DNA of 13,380 nt. It comes from Chlamydia trachomatis. Lineage in GTDB: Bacteria; Chlamydiota; Chlamydiia; Chlamydiales; 2-12-FULL-49-11. The DNA is taken from assembly GCA_945870925.1 (NCBI GenBank), contig CAMBTZ010000024.1:1-13380 (forward strand). The letters run 5' to 3'. Shown here in pieces: positions 13,025 through 13,380 of the stretch. The notes beneath the pieces are model-generated. The model did no database searches and had not been told where the DNA came from. It worked only from the letters and a program-made list of their open reading frames with translations. Positions within the stretch are counted from its first letter, which is position 1. Every line of letters starts with the position of its first letter. A program made the translations under genes and the position numbers.

Positions 13025-13380
13025 GTAAAATAATTATTATTAAGTTGACGGCGGATTTCTCCAGCAATGATAGCAAAAGCGTTAGAAACGTTAAGTGAAT
13101 TTTTGAATCCAACAAGGGGAATTTTAAGTATAATATCGGCTTTGAAGAGGGCTGCTTTGCTGAGACCGTACTCTTCATTGCCGAGAAGGAGGGTGAATGT
13201 GCTTGGAAAGGTAAATTCATAGAGAGAGATGGCAGATGCGTGGGTTTCTAAGGCAATTAGCGGCCGCTTAAGAGTTTCAAGGGATGTGTTATGGTAGCAA
13301 GCAACAAGGGGAGCTGTTCCCATGGAGCTTTTGGTAATTTTAGGGTGATCTGAAAAAGGGGTTTTTTCTGAAAAATGGAT
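13018..13380 (-). CDS. SpoU/TrmH-family RNA 2'-O-methyltransferase (partial, C-terminal part)
   Basis: The frame is open from the right window edge to a stop at 13018-13020, giving 120 residues of the C-terminal part. Conserved SPOUT motifs are visible: SSMGT near the fragment's start (the 'aSmGa' motif), LLLGNEEYGLS (motif 2) and KIPLVGFKNSLNVSNAFAIIAGEIRR (motif 3). These form the trefoil knot that binds S-adenosylmethionine and the dimer interface. The family methylates ribose 2'-OH groups of tRNA or rRNA. The start lies beyond the window; the ATG at 13323 is internal because homology continues upstream of it. Which target (tRNA G18, tRNA C34 or 23S rRNA) cannot be decided from this part. 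Confidence 0.88.
   Translation of the reverse strand: MHFSEKTPFSDHPKITKSSMGTAPLVACYHNTSLETLKRPLIALETHASAISLYEFTFPSTFTLLLGNEEYGLSKAALFKADIILKIPLVGFKNSLNVSNAFAIIAGEIRRQLNNNYFTL

Noticed and set aside
12957..13220. 87-codon minus-strand open frame over the methyltransferase end and the following gap
   Set aside because: It overlaps the conserved SPOUT motif 3 frame and its tail is very AT-rich with runs of Leu, Ile and Tyr. It is a shadow of the methyltransferase gene.
1..13380. Insertion sequences, CRISPR arrays, tRNA or rRNA genes
   Set aside because: No transposase frame, terminal inverted repeats, regularly spaced repeats, or recognisable tRNA or rRNA sequence was seen on either strand.

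Overview
The window is AT-rich and reads as chromosomal DNA of a member of the Chlamydiota, most likely one of the environmental, amoeba-associated lineages rather than Chlamydia itself. From memory, pathogenic Chlamydia carries dnaJ, rpsU, tsaB (gcp-like), lon and an RNase Z gene as neighbours, and that order is recognisable here. Here it also holds a heptose-type nucleotidyltransferase and a rhomboid protease between lon and RNase Z, plus a divergent carboxylate/amino-acid-type symporter and biotin genes downstream of dnaJ. Assignment to a genus is not possible from sequence reading alone.

Left part (1-3844, all minus strand): tsaB, then rpsU, dnaJ, a divergent SDF-family symporter, bioY and the first 48 codons of a protein resembling the biotin-protein-ligase N-terminal domain. 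From rpsU onward the genes overlap or lie 3 to 8 bases apart, so they look like one transcript. It mixes translation and chaperone functions with nutrient import and biotin handling. A sigma-70-like promoter lies between tsaB and rpsU.

Middle part (3845-8892, plus strand): a short divergent regulatory region with a perfect 8-bp dyad separates tsaB from lon. Lon, an RfaE2/HldE-type adenylyltransferase, a GlpG-like rhomboid protease and RNase Z follow, with every junction overlapping by 1 to 23 bases, so translation is probably coupled.

Right part (8893-13380): this is the lineage-specific part. After about 200 bases without a gene comes an unrecognised helical protein on the minus strand. Divergent from it is a tandem array of three genes that encode four homologous protein-kinase-like domains of the Kdo kinase/WaaP type. 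The last gene carries two domains in one chain. The first three domains follow an N-terminal hydrophobic segment, and all four share two cysteines and an unusual G-x-G-V-[NS]-x-W-N-N motif. The array meets, stop codon to stop codon with no spacer, a small membrane-protein gene on the minus strand. The window ends in the C-terminal part of a SpoU/TrmH-type RNA methyltransferase.

The kinase array is the most likely place for undescribed biology. Function and substrate cannot be read from the sequence. The rest is mostly recognisable core metabolism and protein quality control in a partly conserved chlamydial order.
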